Source: CAYXVF01 sp964468125 (GTDB taxonomy: Bacteria > Myxococcota > XYA12-FULL-58-9 > CAYXVF01). Taken from it: a DNA stretch of 64,000 nucleotides. The notes beneath the pieces are model-generated. The model searched no databases. It saw nothing but the letters and a program-made list of their open reading frames with translations, and was not told where the DNA came from. Made by a program: the position numbers and the translations under genes. Every line of letters begins with the position of its first letter. The first letter of the stretch is position 1. Below are positions 34,910 to 43,337 of the stretch, in pieces. The stretch is taken from assembly GCA_964468125.1 (NCBI GenBank), contig CAYXVF010000018.1, positions 7,171 to 71,170 on the forward strand. The letters are read 5' to 3'.

Positions 34910-36640
34910 ATGAGCTGCGAATACCGTTTTGGGTTGAGCGTCACGCTTTCGCTCGCGCTCCTAACATCGGCCTGTGGCGGCGGCGGCGGCGGTGGGGGGC
35001 CGGGCGCCGATGGCAGCCGCTGCGAGCTCTTGGAAGGGGACCTGGTGCTCAGCGAGTTCCTCTCGGACCCGGAGGACCTCGTCGATCCGGACACGAGTGT
35101 CATCTCCGACGCCCCTGAGTGGATCGAGATCTTCAACGCGAGCTCCGAAGCCAAGACCCTCGCAGGGCTCACACTCCTCGTCGCGGGCAGCGGGGACCCG
35201 CGGGAGTACACGGTGAACGTCGATGCGACGCTCGAGGCCGGTGGCTACTTCGTGGCCGGAGGCCGTGACAGCGAGGGGTTCGACTTCGTCGACTTCAGCG
35301 CCGCCTTTCAGCTCGCAAACGGCGGCGGCGTCATTCAGCTGCAGTGCGGCGAGACGCTCGTCGACCTGCTCGCTTACGGCGACCGAGGAGCGCTGCCTGC
35401 GCCGCAGAAAGGCACGAGTCTCGCCTTCGATGGCGCTCAGGCTCCGAGTGCGCTGCTCAACGACGAAGCGAGCAGCTGGTGCGCGGGCCGGGAGAGCTAC
35501 GACGGCGCGAACGACGGGACCCCAGGCGAAGCCAACGGGGTCTGCGGCTTCGTGGCGTGTCTCGATGGAGGCACTGAGCGGCAGGTGATGGCCCCCGCGG
35601 CCGGCGCGCTTCTCATCACCGAAGTCTACGCCGACGCGATCGGTGCCGATGCTGGCAAGGAATGGGTCGAGGTCTACAATGCCTCCTCCGAGGCCTTGGA
35701 CCTCAACGGGATCCGCCTCGTGAATACCGCCACGAACACGCGCGAGGCGACGGTGACGGATGAGAGTTGTCTCTCGTTGCCTGCTGGCGCCTATGCGGTG
35801 ATCGGCGGAAACGCCGTGACCGCGGAAAACGGTGGGGTCGTCGTGGATGCGGTCGCGCCTGAGCTTCTCTCCTCGAATCTCTACAACGAAGAATCGACGC
35901 TGACCCTGTTCTCCGGATCGGTCGAGGTCGACAGCGCCGTCATTCCAGATCCGATGGAGGGGCGGGCTGCTTTCGTTGGAGAGCTCACCCCATCTGGGAA
36001 CGACAGCGCCGACTCCTTCTGTTTCTCGGAGGTGAGCGGGATCTTCGAGGGATTTGGCAGTCCCGGCTCGGCAAACGGGACCTGCAGCGGCGGCACCGAG
36101 CGCTGCATGGCGAGCGGCGGCGAGCGCGACACGATGACGCCCGCCGTCGGGGAGCTGATCATCAGCGAGGTCTTCGCCAACCCCAGCGGTGACGACGGCA
36201 ACAAGGAGTACATCGAGCTCTATGCGACCGCGGCCGTGGACTTGAACGGCCTCGTCATTACTGCGGACACAGGCACGAGCGACCGTTCCGCAGCGCTCAT
36301 CTCCGCCGACTGTCTCGAGGTGAGCGCCGGCACCTACGTCGTGATCGCAACCGGTGCGGATCCGCTCACGAACGGCGGATTGACTGCGGACTTCGTGATT
36401 CCACAGGGCGCGTCGTATTTCTTCAACGGCGACGGCCAAACCGTCGCGATCGAGCTCGCTGACGGGTCGGTCCTCGATTTCGCCGTGATCCCGAGCGGTG
36501 GGACGGGGGTTGCGGTGAGCACGAACGTTTCACCACCGACCCTCATGGGAAATGACACGAAAACGGGTTGGTGCCTCGAAGCGACGACGGGACTTTTTGA
36601 TGACATCGGATCGCCAGGCGCCGCTGCTACGTGCCAGTGA
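34910..36640 (+). CDS. Lipoprotein with three lamin-tail domains
   Basis: 576 aa from ATG 34910. Lipobox LLTSAC is followed by a run of eight glycines. Three lamin-tail (LTD) beta-sandwich domains follow: DLVLSEFLSDPEDL, LLITEVYADAIGADAGKEWV and LIISEVFANPSGDDGNKEYI each begin one, and each is followed by DLNG or ...LAGL, SLPAGAYAVIG or VSAGTYVVIA-type strands and a closing CxxxxxGxFxxxGSPG element. Bacterial LTDs accompany secreted nucleases and hydrolases. It should be exposed on the outer membrane. Its stop overlaps the thermonuclease ATG (TGATG). Confidence 0.8.
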   Translation: MSCEYRFGLSVTLSLALLTSACGGGGGGGGPGADGSRCELLEGDLVLSEFLSDPEDLVDPDTSVISDAPEWIEIFNASSEAKTLAGLTLLVAGSGDPREYTVNVDATLEAGGYFVAGGRDSEGFDFVDFSAAFQLANGGGVIQLQCGETLVDLLAYGDRGALPAPQKGTSLAFDGAQAPSALLNDEASSWCAGRESYDGANDGTPGEANGVCGFVACLDGGTERQVMAPAAGALLITEVYADAIGADAGKEWVEVYNASSEALDLNGIRLVNTATNTREATVTDESCLSLPAGAYAVIGGNAVTAENGGVVVDAVAPELLSSNLYNEESTLTLFSGSVEVDSAVIPDPMEGRAAFVGELTPSGNDSADSFCFSEVSGIFEGFGSPGSANGTCSGGTERCMASGGERDTMTPAVGELIISEVFANPSGDDGNKEYIELYATAAVDLNGLVITADTGTSDRSAALISADCLEVSAGTYVVIATGADPLTNGGLTADFVIPQGASYFFNGDGQTVAIELADGSVLDFAVIPSGGTGVAVSTNVSPPTLMGNDTKTGWCLEATTGLFDDIGSPGAAATCQ

Positions 36641-37092
36641 TGCGAGCCTCTGTGGTGCTGGGTCTCGGACTCGTCCTGGGCTGCGGAACAGAGGTGCAAC
36701 GCTGTGGTCCGAATCGAGCGACGGTTGAACGCGTGATCGACGGTGACACGGTGGAGCTCGGAGGTGGCCTTCGCGTCCGCTACCTGTCAATCGATGCGCC
36801 CGAAGTCGGGAGCAACGCGGAGTGTTTTGGTCCGGAAGCCGAAGCGCAGAACGCGGCGCTCGTGGATGGTGAGCCGGTGACCCTCGAATATGACGATCGC
36901 TGCGAGGACGACTTTGGACGTCTTCTGGCGTATCTCTACCTGGGCGAGCGCATGATCAACGAGGTTCTGCTGGAGCGCGGCTTCGCGCGCTTCGCCTCGA
37001 TCCCGCCGAATGATGCCCATGACGCTCGCCTTCGCGCCGCTGAGCAGTCCGCGCGCGACACGTCCGCCGGTTTGTGGGGGGCGTGTCGATGA
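36640..37092 (+). CDS. Thermonuclease (SNase) lipoprotein
   Basis: 150 aa from ATG 36640; GTG 36631 is an alternative. Lipobox LVLGC. The staphylococcal-nuclease fold follows directly with its active residues in place: RVIDGDTV, then RYLSIDAPE (equivalents of Arg35, Asp40 and Glu43) and CEDDFGRLLAYLYL (Arg87 equivalent). It should cut DNA or RNA in a calcium-dependent way at the cell surface or periplasm. Overlaps of one base with the LTD gene and four with the HhH-barrel gene (ATGA) show a coupled operon. Confidence 0.85.
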   Translation: MRASVVLGLGLVLGCGTEVQRCGPNRATVERVIDGDTVELGGGLRVRYLSIDAPEVGSNAECFGPEAEAQNAALVDGEPVTLEYDDRCEDDFGRLLAYLYLGERMINEVLLERGFARFASIPPNDAHDARLRAAEQSARDTSAGLWGACR

Positions 37093-39524
37093 AGCGGTGC
37101 GTGCTCCTCGTTTGCATCCTTCTCCTTTGCTCAGCTGTCGCTCACGCACGGGAGTTTGACACTGAAATCATCGTCGACAGCATCGAAGACCTCTACGCCT
37201 ACGAGGAACGGGGTGAGCTCACGCTCGCCGACGTGGAGACGTTGAGTGGCTTTCTCGTGCGTCCCCTCGACCTCAACCGTGCGGACCGAAACATCCTGTT
37301 CGAGCTTCCTGGCATTAGCAATGTGCTCGCGAGCGCGATCATTCGCTACCGGGCGGAAAACGGCGATTTCGATTCAGTCGACGCGCTCGGCAACGTACCC
37401 GGCGTTCAGGAAATCATCCTGCTGCAGGTGCGCCCCTTTCTGACGATCAGCGAGCTCGCCCCGGAGGAGCCGGAGGGTTTTCTCGAGGAGAGCGGGCTCA
37501 CGGGTACGTTCCGGACGGGGATGCAGTACCGTACGGGCTTCATCGCGCCCTGGGACGATCTCGAGCGCGAGATCGACGAGGTCGAGGAGCGTGAGCTCGG
37601 CCCCCAGGGATACCTGCAGCTCGCGGGCAACGGATTCACCTACTTCGGCGCGGGAGCTTTGCTGACCTACCGGCGAGGCATCGACATCGACTTTGACCCG
37701 ACTGCATTTGAGGGGGGGACCTTCGTCAGCGCCGCGGGTCCGAACAACCGAGTGCGTTTCGATCAGGCGTACCTCACCTCCACCTACGGGGGCGTGAATG
37801 TGATTCTCGGCAGCTACACGGCGGGGTTTGGCGAGCGCGTGACGTTCAACACCAGTCGCTATCAGCTGCCAAACGGGTGGTACCCGAACGTGGTGTTCAC
37901 GGAGGACAACGAACGTGGCGCCGTGCGAATCCGCGATCGGCTCTTCGGAATCGCAGTGCAATACGACGGCTTCAATCTCGGTCCCGACGCCTGGCTGGAG
38001 GCGACGATCTTTGGTTCGTCGAACGTACTCGATCTCTCCCAGCAGGATTTCGCTTATGGCGGCACGAACCCGCTTCCCTGTTCGGATGATGTGACCACCC
38101 GAGGCACGAGCCCGACCACCGGTAACAGCACGACGGTGACTCTCTATAGCTGCGGAGAGCCAGAGCTCGACGACCTCCGCGAGTCGCTCGACCGACGTGC
38201 GGAGAGCGCCGATTTCATCGTGGATGGCCAGTTGCGTTCGCAGCGGATCTACGACGCGAATCTCAGTGTCACCGATATCGATGAGGCGCGCGCCGGAGAC
38301 TTTCGCTTCGAGCAAATCCGTCGCGCCTATCGTGAAAATCTCGTCGGTGGCAATGTCACCCTCCACTACACGGACGCCTTTCAATGGGGCGTGACATCCT
38401 ACGTCGGTCAGACGCGTTTTCAGCTCGACGATGAAGGGAATCCGAACTTTGCGTATTCGAACAGCGCTGGCTTTCCGCGCCAGGAGCTCGGTGACTACGG
38501 AGCCACGGGAACGCACATGCGCCTCGTTGGTGATCGATTCGATGTGGGTGCCGAGTACGCCTATACGTTCGCGGGCAACGGCGGGAGCGGATTCCTTCTG
38601 CGTGCGAACGTCGAGCCCCTCGACTGGCTCGAGGTGCAGAGCTATGCCCGTGTTTACGGAGCGAGCTTCATCAACCCCAGGGCCAATCCGCGCGCGGCCC
38701 AGGACGAGGTGTTTGGGCTCGCGGCGCGAAATGAGCGTGGCATTCAGGTGCAACTGCTCGCGCGGCCGGTGTCGCGTCTACGGCTCAGAACTACCGTCGA
38801 CTATTGGCAGAACCCTGATCAGGTCTTCATCACGCCGGACGGGGTCGTGACCTTTCCACGCAACCAGCTCCTAGACGATCTCTACCTCCAGCAACGGGTC
38901 GAATACGCGGTGACCTCGCGCGAGCGGGTCTTTCTGACCGGCGAGTTTCAGGACCGGGTCGTGCGCTCCCTGGACGCGAACGACTCCCGGTACGCCACCG
39001 GGGGGGACACCTGCGCACCGGACATTCTGCGCAGCGACAGCAACGCCTTGGGCAACGAATCGGACTGCGCGATCGGTCAGCGCTACAAGTTCTCGCTGGG
39101 CCTCACGACCACGCGGATTCCGAGGCTCAGCCTCTATGGGCGCGTCGATCAGCTCTGGCAGAACGATGGCGAGGTCATGGGCGGCGGCGACGCTACCGCG
39201 ACGTCGGATCCGACGAAATCGGTTAGCTACCGCTTTGTTTTTCGAGCGCGCGCTCAGCCCTGGGAGGGCGGCTCCCTGGTTCTCAACCTCACCTGGCGAC
39301 CGGAAGACACCTTCGGTCTCGGCGTGGACGACAGCTCCGAATTCCTGATCGCCGACAGCGGCCCGAGCCAGTTCTTCTATCTGGAGGCGCAGCAGGCTTG
39401 GGGGGGGCTTCGAGTCAAAGCTCGCTATGGCTTTCAGGACTACCTGCGAAACGACCCGGATCGGGATCTGGACCGCTACAACACCTACCACGTGGGCCGG
39501 CTCGCGGTAGAGTTTCGGTTCTGA
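37089..39524 (+). CDS. ComEA-type helix-hairpin-helix domain fused to an outer-membrane barrel
   Basis: 811 aa from ATG 37089. Signal peptide ending AVAHA. Residues about 50-120 carry two helix-hairpin-helix units, LPGISNVLASAIIRYR and VDALGNVPGVQEI, typical of the DNA-binding ComEA/HhH family. From about 140 the protein is a large beta-barrel with repeated amphipathic strands (YLQLAGNGFTYFGAGALLTY, FGIAVQYDGFNLG, YKFSLGLTTTRIP) and a C-terminal VEFRF, the aromatic end seen in BAM clients. A DNA-binding periplasmic arm on an outer-membrane channel is implied. Confidence 0.75.
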   Translation: MKRCVLLVCILLLCSAVAHAREFDTEIIVDSIEDLYAYEERGELTLADVETLSGFLVRPLDLNRADRNILFELPGISNVLASAIIRYRAENGDFDSVDALGNVPGVQEIILLQVRPFLTISELAPEEPEGFLEESGLTGTFRTGMQYRTGFIAPWDDLEREIDEVEERELGPQGYLQLAGNGFTYFGAGALLTYRRGIDIDFDPTAFEGGTFVSAAGPNNRVRFDQAYLTSTYGGVNVILGSYTAGFGERVTFNTSRYQLPNGWYPNVVFTEDNERGAVRIRDRLFGIAVQYDGFNLGPDAWLEATIFGSSNVLDLSQQDFAYGGTNPLPCSDDVTTRGTSPTTGNSTTVTLYSCGEPELDDLRESLDRRAESADFIVDGQLRSQRIYDANLSVTDIDEARAGDFRFEQIRRAYRENLVGGNVTLHYTDAFQWGVTSYVGQTRFQLDDEGNPNFAYSNSAGFPRQELGDYGATGTHMRLVGDRFDVGAEYAYTFAGNGGSGFLLRANVEPLDWLEVQSYARVYGASFINPRANPRAAQDEVFGLAARNERGIQVQLLARPVSRLRLRTTVDYWQNPDQVFITPDGVVTFPRNQLLDDLYLQQRVEYAVTSRERVFLTGEFQDRVVRSLDANDSRYATGGDTCAPDILRSDSNALGNESDCAIGQRYKFSLGLTTTRIPRLSLYGRVDQLWQNDGEVMGGGDATATSDPTKSVSYRFVFRARAQPWEGGSLVLNLTWRPEDTFGLGVDDSSEFLIADSGPSQFFYLEAQQAWGGLRVKARYGFQDYLRNDPDRDLDRYNTYHVGRLAVEFRF

Positions 39525-39531
39525 GCCGCTC

Positions 39532-40704
39532 CTAGAAATGGTCGTCGGGCGCTTCGAGGGTTTCTTGGACCACTTCGCCGAAGGTGCATTTCGCTCGGTA
39601 GGTCGGTCGCGCCGCCTCTCGTTCGTCGGGGAGCGAGGTGTACTCGTTTCCGTTCACCCAGAACTTCGAGCCGTCTGGCGCCACGACGATCTCGATGTCG
39701 TCGCCTACGATGCTCTCGGCGACGTAGTCGTAGACTCGGGCGTCCGCGCCGCCGGTGATGTAGACGTCGCCGTAGCCCTTCAGTCGGTCGTAGACGTCCG
39801 CGTCGGGGTGCCCGTAGGTGTTCTTCCCGGTGGAGAAAACCGAGACCATCGGATGTAGCACCTGCGCAAAACACGGGTTTGTGCTGTAGCGGGAGCCGTG
39901 GTGATCGACACGATAGACCTCCACGGGGCCGACGAGCTCGGCGACCGGTGACTCGATGTCCGTGTAGAGCTGGGCCCGACCACCGAAGCTGCGCAGCACG
40001 CTCATGCCACTCAGATCCCCGGCGCTGAAGAGCTCGAAGTCGCCTAGGCGCATGACGAAGCCGACCGAATAGTCGTTCTCACTCGGTGGCGTATCGGCGA
40101 TGAGAGTTGGAAACTGGGCGCGAAGCTTTTCGAGATAGCCGTTGCCAGAGACGGAGACGATTTCAATTTCCAGTCCATCGCCCATCTCGATCTTGTCGCC
40201 CGGTCGGACGATCTTTCGCTGTCTGACCGCCCCTACGGACATCCAGCGCTTGACGCCCGCGTCGAATTGACGCTGAACCTGCGTCACGTTTCCGAGGCTG
40301 AAGTTGCCTCGGTCGAGCACGGTGTCGATGGTAACGCCCGAGCGCTCGACCAGCCCAAAGATTCCCGCTGGCGTCTTGTTGTGCCGGAGACCGCCAGGAA
40401 TGCCGATGTGGTCCTGGTGGTAGTGAGAGATCATGAAATAGTCGAGATCGCGTCCACCGAGGATCGCGTCGAGGCGAGGCGGGATACGGCGCGAGGCGAG
40501 CCTGCGGTCGTATTGACTCGAGCCCGCGTCGACGAGCATGGAGCGGCCCGCATAGTGAATGAGCGTCGCGTCCGCCTGACCCACGTTGAAGACGATGATG
40601 TGGAGCGCCCCATCCGCAGCGGTGGGCAACCCGGGTCGGTCGCTGCCGCGGCCTGCGCACGCAGAAAGGGCCAGCAGCAGAATGACGCGTGTGCACTCGC
40701 GCAT
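39532..40704 (-). CDS. ComEC-type metallo-beta-lactamase lipoprotein
   Basis: 390 aa. Lipobox LALSAC. The MBL fold opens with HIIVFNVGQADATLI and LVDAGSSQYD; metal ligands are in FMISHYHQDHIG. Further features are FSAGDLSG and VEVYRVDHHGSRYS then FSTGKNTYGHPDADV. VGQ.DA, DHHGS and N.YGHP are the hallmarks of the MBL domain at the C-terminus of ComEC, the DNA-uptake channel. Here the domain stands alone without channel helices and is lipid-anchored, so it is a candidate surface DNA-processing enzyme. It starts 5 bases after the histidine kinase gene and converges on the HhH-barrel gene. Confidence 0.8.
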   Translation of the reverse strand: MRECTRVILLLALSACAGRGSDRPGLPTAADGALHIIVFNVGQADATLIHYAGRSMLVDAGSSQYDRRLASRRIPPRLDAILGGRDLDYFMISHYHQDHIGIPGGLRHNKTPAGIFGLVERSGVTIDTVLDRGNFSLGNVTQVQRQFDAGVKRWMSVGAVRQRKIVRPGDKIEMGDGLEIEIVSVSGNGYLEKLRAQFPTLIADTPPSENDYSVGFVMRLGDFELFSAGDLSGMSVLRSFGGRAQLYTDIESPVAELVGPVEVYRVDHHGSRYSTNPCFAQVLHPMVSVFSTGKNTYGHPDADVYDRLKGYGDVYITGGADARVYDYVAESIVGDDIEIVVAPDGSKFWVNGNEYTSLPDEREAARPTYRAKCTFGEVVQETLEAPDDHF

Positions 40705-40709
40705 GACGC

Positions 40710-42848
40710 TCAGGCCGACACGCGGTCCGGAGCAGGGGAGGCTTCATCGTCCGGTGCGGGCAGGGCGCCGGGAACGATCGCCGGAAGGCGCACGGTGACG
40801 GTCGTGCCTTCGCCCTCGCGGGAGGTGATGTCGATTCGGCCGCCGGCGGTCTCGATGATCCGCTGCGAGATTGCGAGGCCCAAACCCGTGCCATTGGGCT
40901 TGGTGGTGAAGAAGGGCACGAAGATGCGCGCCAGATCTTCTCGAGGAATGCCGGGACCGCTGTCGCGGACGCGAAGATAGACCTGCGCGCTGTCGAGGGA
41001 CGGCGGCCCACGTTCTTCGGCGTCCATGGTGTGCGTGACACCGGTGGAGACCGTGATCACACCGCCTTCGTTCATCACCTGGATCGCATTCAAGATGGTG
41101 TTGAGGAGGACCTGCTTGAGCTGCTCCGGATCCACGTTGACCTCGGGGAGGTCGTGGGCGAGATCGAGCTGGAGTCGCACCCGCTCCGGGACCACGTCGA
41201 CGGAGAGAATCCGAGTCGTGGCGCTCACCACATCGTTGACATTGGTTGGCGCTGGGTTGCCACGATAGGGACGGGCGTATTCGAGAAACTGCGAAAGGAC
41301 GCCGTTCAATCGGTCGACCTCTTCGAGGATCACCTGAAGAAAATCGTTCGACTCGTCGTCGAGCTCTGAGTCGTCGATCATTTGCGCCGCCCCTTTGATG
41401 GCGCCCAGCGGATTGCGGATCTCGTGGGCCATGCCCGCGGCCATTTCACCGAGTGCCACCAGGCGGTCCCGCTCCCGGCGCTTGTCGTAGACCTTCGAGC
41501 TCTCGATCACTGCGGAGCAGGCTTCGGCGACGGTCATCAAGAGCGTGACCTCCTCCGTCGAGTAGATCTCCGAGAGCTGCTCACTTCCTACCGTGAGAAA
41601 GCCGACGAGCCGATCGTCGATCAAGAGCGGCAGCACGACGTTGGCCTGCAGAGAGCGCATTGTCGCGATGGCCTCACCGGTGCGTTCGAGCTCCCGTTGA
41701 ATGCTCGGCTCGCCCCCGGTGAGCTGGGCCGGGAGCTCCTGGTAGCGCTCCGAGAGCTGTTCCAGGAGCGTGGGCCGTTGCTCGCGACGCAGGACCTGAA
41801 GCAAGACCGGGTGATCGGTGAGACTGAGGGTTTGCGGTGGGCGCGTGCCGCGATAGCCGATGCAGCGAAAGGTCGTCTCTCCCTCCTCGGCGAGGTACAT
41901 GGTGACGTGCGGCGCTCCGCCGGACTCGTAGAGCTCGTCGACGACGCGCTTCGCCATGTCGTCGATGCTCATGGGCCGGCGCAGGGTGGTGGTGAGCGCA
42001 TGGAGCCGCCGGCGCAGGGCGAAACGCTCGCGAAAGAACAGCTGCGCGGTGACTTCTTCCACGTAGGGGCGAATCGGATCGTAGATGATCAGAATGACGA
42101 AGCTCGCGACGACGGTGTTGAAGAGCCACAGATAGGGCTGGTCGCGGCCGACCCACACGACGAGGACGGAGTAGAGGGTGGCCAGGATGACCGTGAGGAC
42201 TCCGACCGTCGCGGCTTTGCCCATGAACTCGACCACGTCGATCACCCGGCGAGCGACGATCGACTGGTAGAGGAAGTAGAGGTAGAGCGTTGCGGCGATG
42301 TGGCCGAACCCAGCCGCGGTTTCGCCCCCGGGGATCAGATCGGCAGCGGCGAGGAGGGTAGCGGCCGCTCCGCCGTAGAACAGGTAGCTCAACCGCTTTC
42401 GTTGGGGAACGTCGCGGGCGCGGCGCATCGCCTGAAAGAGGGCGTAGAGGACCACCGAGAGCGAGCCCAAGACGTACACGCCGACCAGTGCTCGAACGAG
42501 GGTGGCGCTCTCCCACTCCACGGCAAAGATCAGGCCGACAAAGAGCGCGGAGATCACCACGTAGAGCCGATTGACGTTGCGCCGGACCATCGAGTCGTCG
42601 CGCAGGAGCTCGCGGAAGAACGTCAGAGCGAGAGGCGGGACGAGGACCGCGGCCGCCGCCTGCAGCTGAGAGAACCGGGTCCCGAAGTAGGGCAGGGCGA
42701 TCGACGCTGCGTGCCAGAGAAACAGCGCGAAGGAGAACAGGGAGAACGTGAGGTAGAGCCGTCGACGTCGACGGCGAAAGAGGATCACGATCGCCACCGT
42801 CGCCGAGACGATGCTGCCCAGGATGGCGCTGGAGACTCCTACGCTCAT
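40710..42848 (-). CDS. Membrane sensor histidine kinase (NtrB-like core)
   Basis: 712 aa. N-terminal helices (about 1-250, seven or eight segments) form a membrane sensor module. A GAF-like domain follows (about 290-460). The dimerisation/phosphoacceptor motif MAHEIRNPLGAIKG has its His near 477. The HATPase domain has N-box NTILNAIQVM, RDSGPGIP and GTGLGLAIS. No response regulator is encoded next to it. It may control the MBL lipoprotein behind it or act on a distant regulator. Confidence 0.85.
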   Translation of the reverse strand: MSVGVSSAILGSIVSATVAIVILFRRRRRRLYLTFSLFSFALFLWHAASIALPYFGTRFSQLQAAAAVLVPPLALTFFRELLRDDSMVRRNVNRLYVVISALFVGLIFAVEWESATLVRALVGVYVLGSLSVVLYALFQAMRRARDVPQRKRLSYLFYGGAAATLLAAADLIPGGETAAGFGHIAATLYLYFLYQSIVARRVIDVVEFMGKAATVGVLTVILATLYSVLVVWVGRDQPYLWLFNTVVASFVILIIYDPIRPYVEEVTAQLFFRERFALRRRLHALTTTLRRPMSIDDMAKRVVDELYESGGAPHVTMYLAEEGETTFRCIGYRGTRPPQTLSLTDHPVLLQVLRREQRPTLLEQLSERYQELPAQLTGGEPSIQRELERTGEAIATMRSLQANVVLPLLIDDRLVGFLTVGSEQLSEIYSTEEVTLLMTVAEACSAVIESSKVYDKRRERDRLVALGEMAAGMAHEIRNPLGAIKGAAQMIDDSELDDESNDFLQVILEEVDRLNGVLSQFLEYARPYRGNPAPTNVNDVVSATTRILSVDVVPERVRLQLDLAHDLPEVNVDPEQLKQVLLNTILNAIQVMNEGGVITVSTGVTHTMDAEERGPPSLDSAQVYLRVRDSGPGIPREDLARIFVPFFTTKPNGTGLGLAISQRIIETAGGRIDITSREGEGTTVTVRLPAIVPGALPAPDDEASPAPDRVSA

Positions 42849-42881
42849 GCGCCCGAGGCTATCACGGCGGCGTCGTGGAAA

Positions 42882-43163
42882 TCAGCCGATCCGCAGCTCG
42901 CGAACGGTCTCTTCCCGGTCGAGGTGTGTATTGGGTCGGGGCACAGCCTGGTCGCTCTGGACCCGTTCCCGGATCCATTGGCGACGTTCACGGTCGAGCG
43001 CGGCGTAGAGCTCCTCCGGCGTGCTCGCGATCGCGTCGCAGCCCGGGAGGTCCGGAAGGTGGCCGTAATAAAAGCCCTGCGGGGTCATGATGATCTCGAC
43101 CGGATACTGGAGGCGCAGGTAGTGCCGCAGGCGACGCCCAAAAAACGGCCGATTGAACGGCAT
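42882..43163 (-). CDS. Orphan HicB-like protein
   Basis: 93 aa from ATG 43163, with GGAGG eight bases upstream. The central block YPVEIIMTPQGFYYGHLPDL then PGCDAIASTPEELYAALD is the partial RNase-H fold of HicB antitoxins and related UPF0150 proteins. No DNA-binding domain and no HicA toxin gene is next to it. Thus it is either a solitary HicB-fold protein of unknown role or an orphan. Same strand and 33 bp upstream of the histidine kinase. Confidence 0.6.
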   Translation of the reverse strand: MPFNRPFFGRRLRHYLRLQYPVEIIMTPQGFYYGHLPDLPGCDAIASTPEELYAALDRERRQWIRERVQSDQAVPRPNTHLDREETVRELRIG

Positions 43164-43337
43164 TTCATTTCCTCCCATCGAAGGGTCCATGCGCGAACCG
43201 CGGGGGGCTGCGGAGACGTGCTCGGTGCTTTTCGCGCACCGGCCCGGCGCCGTTGCGTCTTTTAGGGCTCGCCTCTAGCAACGTGGTCGCAAGCCCCGCT
43301 TGAGTCTCCGCCGGAACCTCGGCACCCTCGGGTTCCT

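Noticed and set aside
41382..43265. Long plus-strand open frame opposite the histidine kinase
   Set aside because: Composition is His/Arg/Asp rich without domains; the minus strand carries a complete histidine kinase. High GC makes such antisense frames common.
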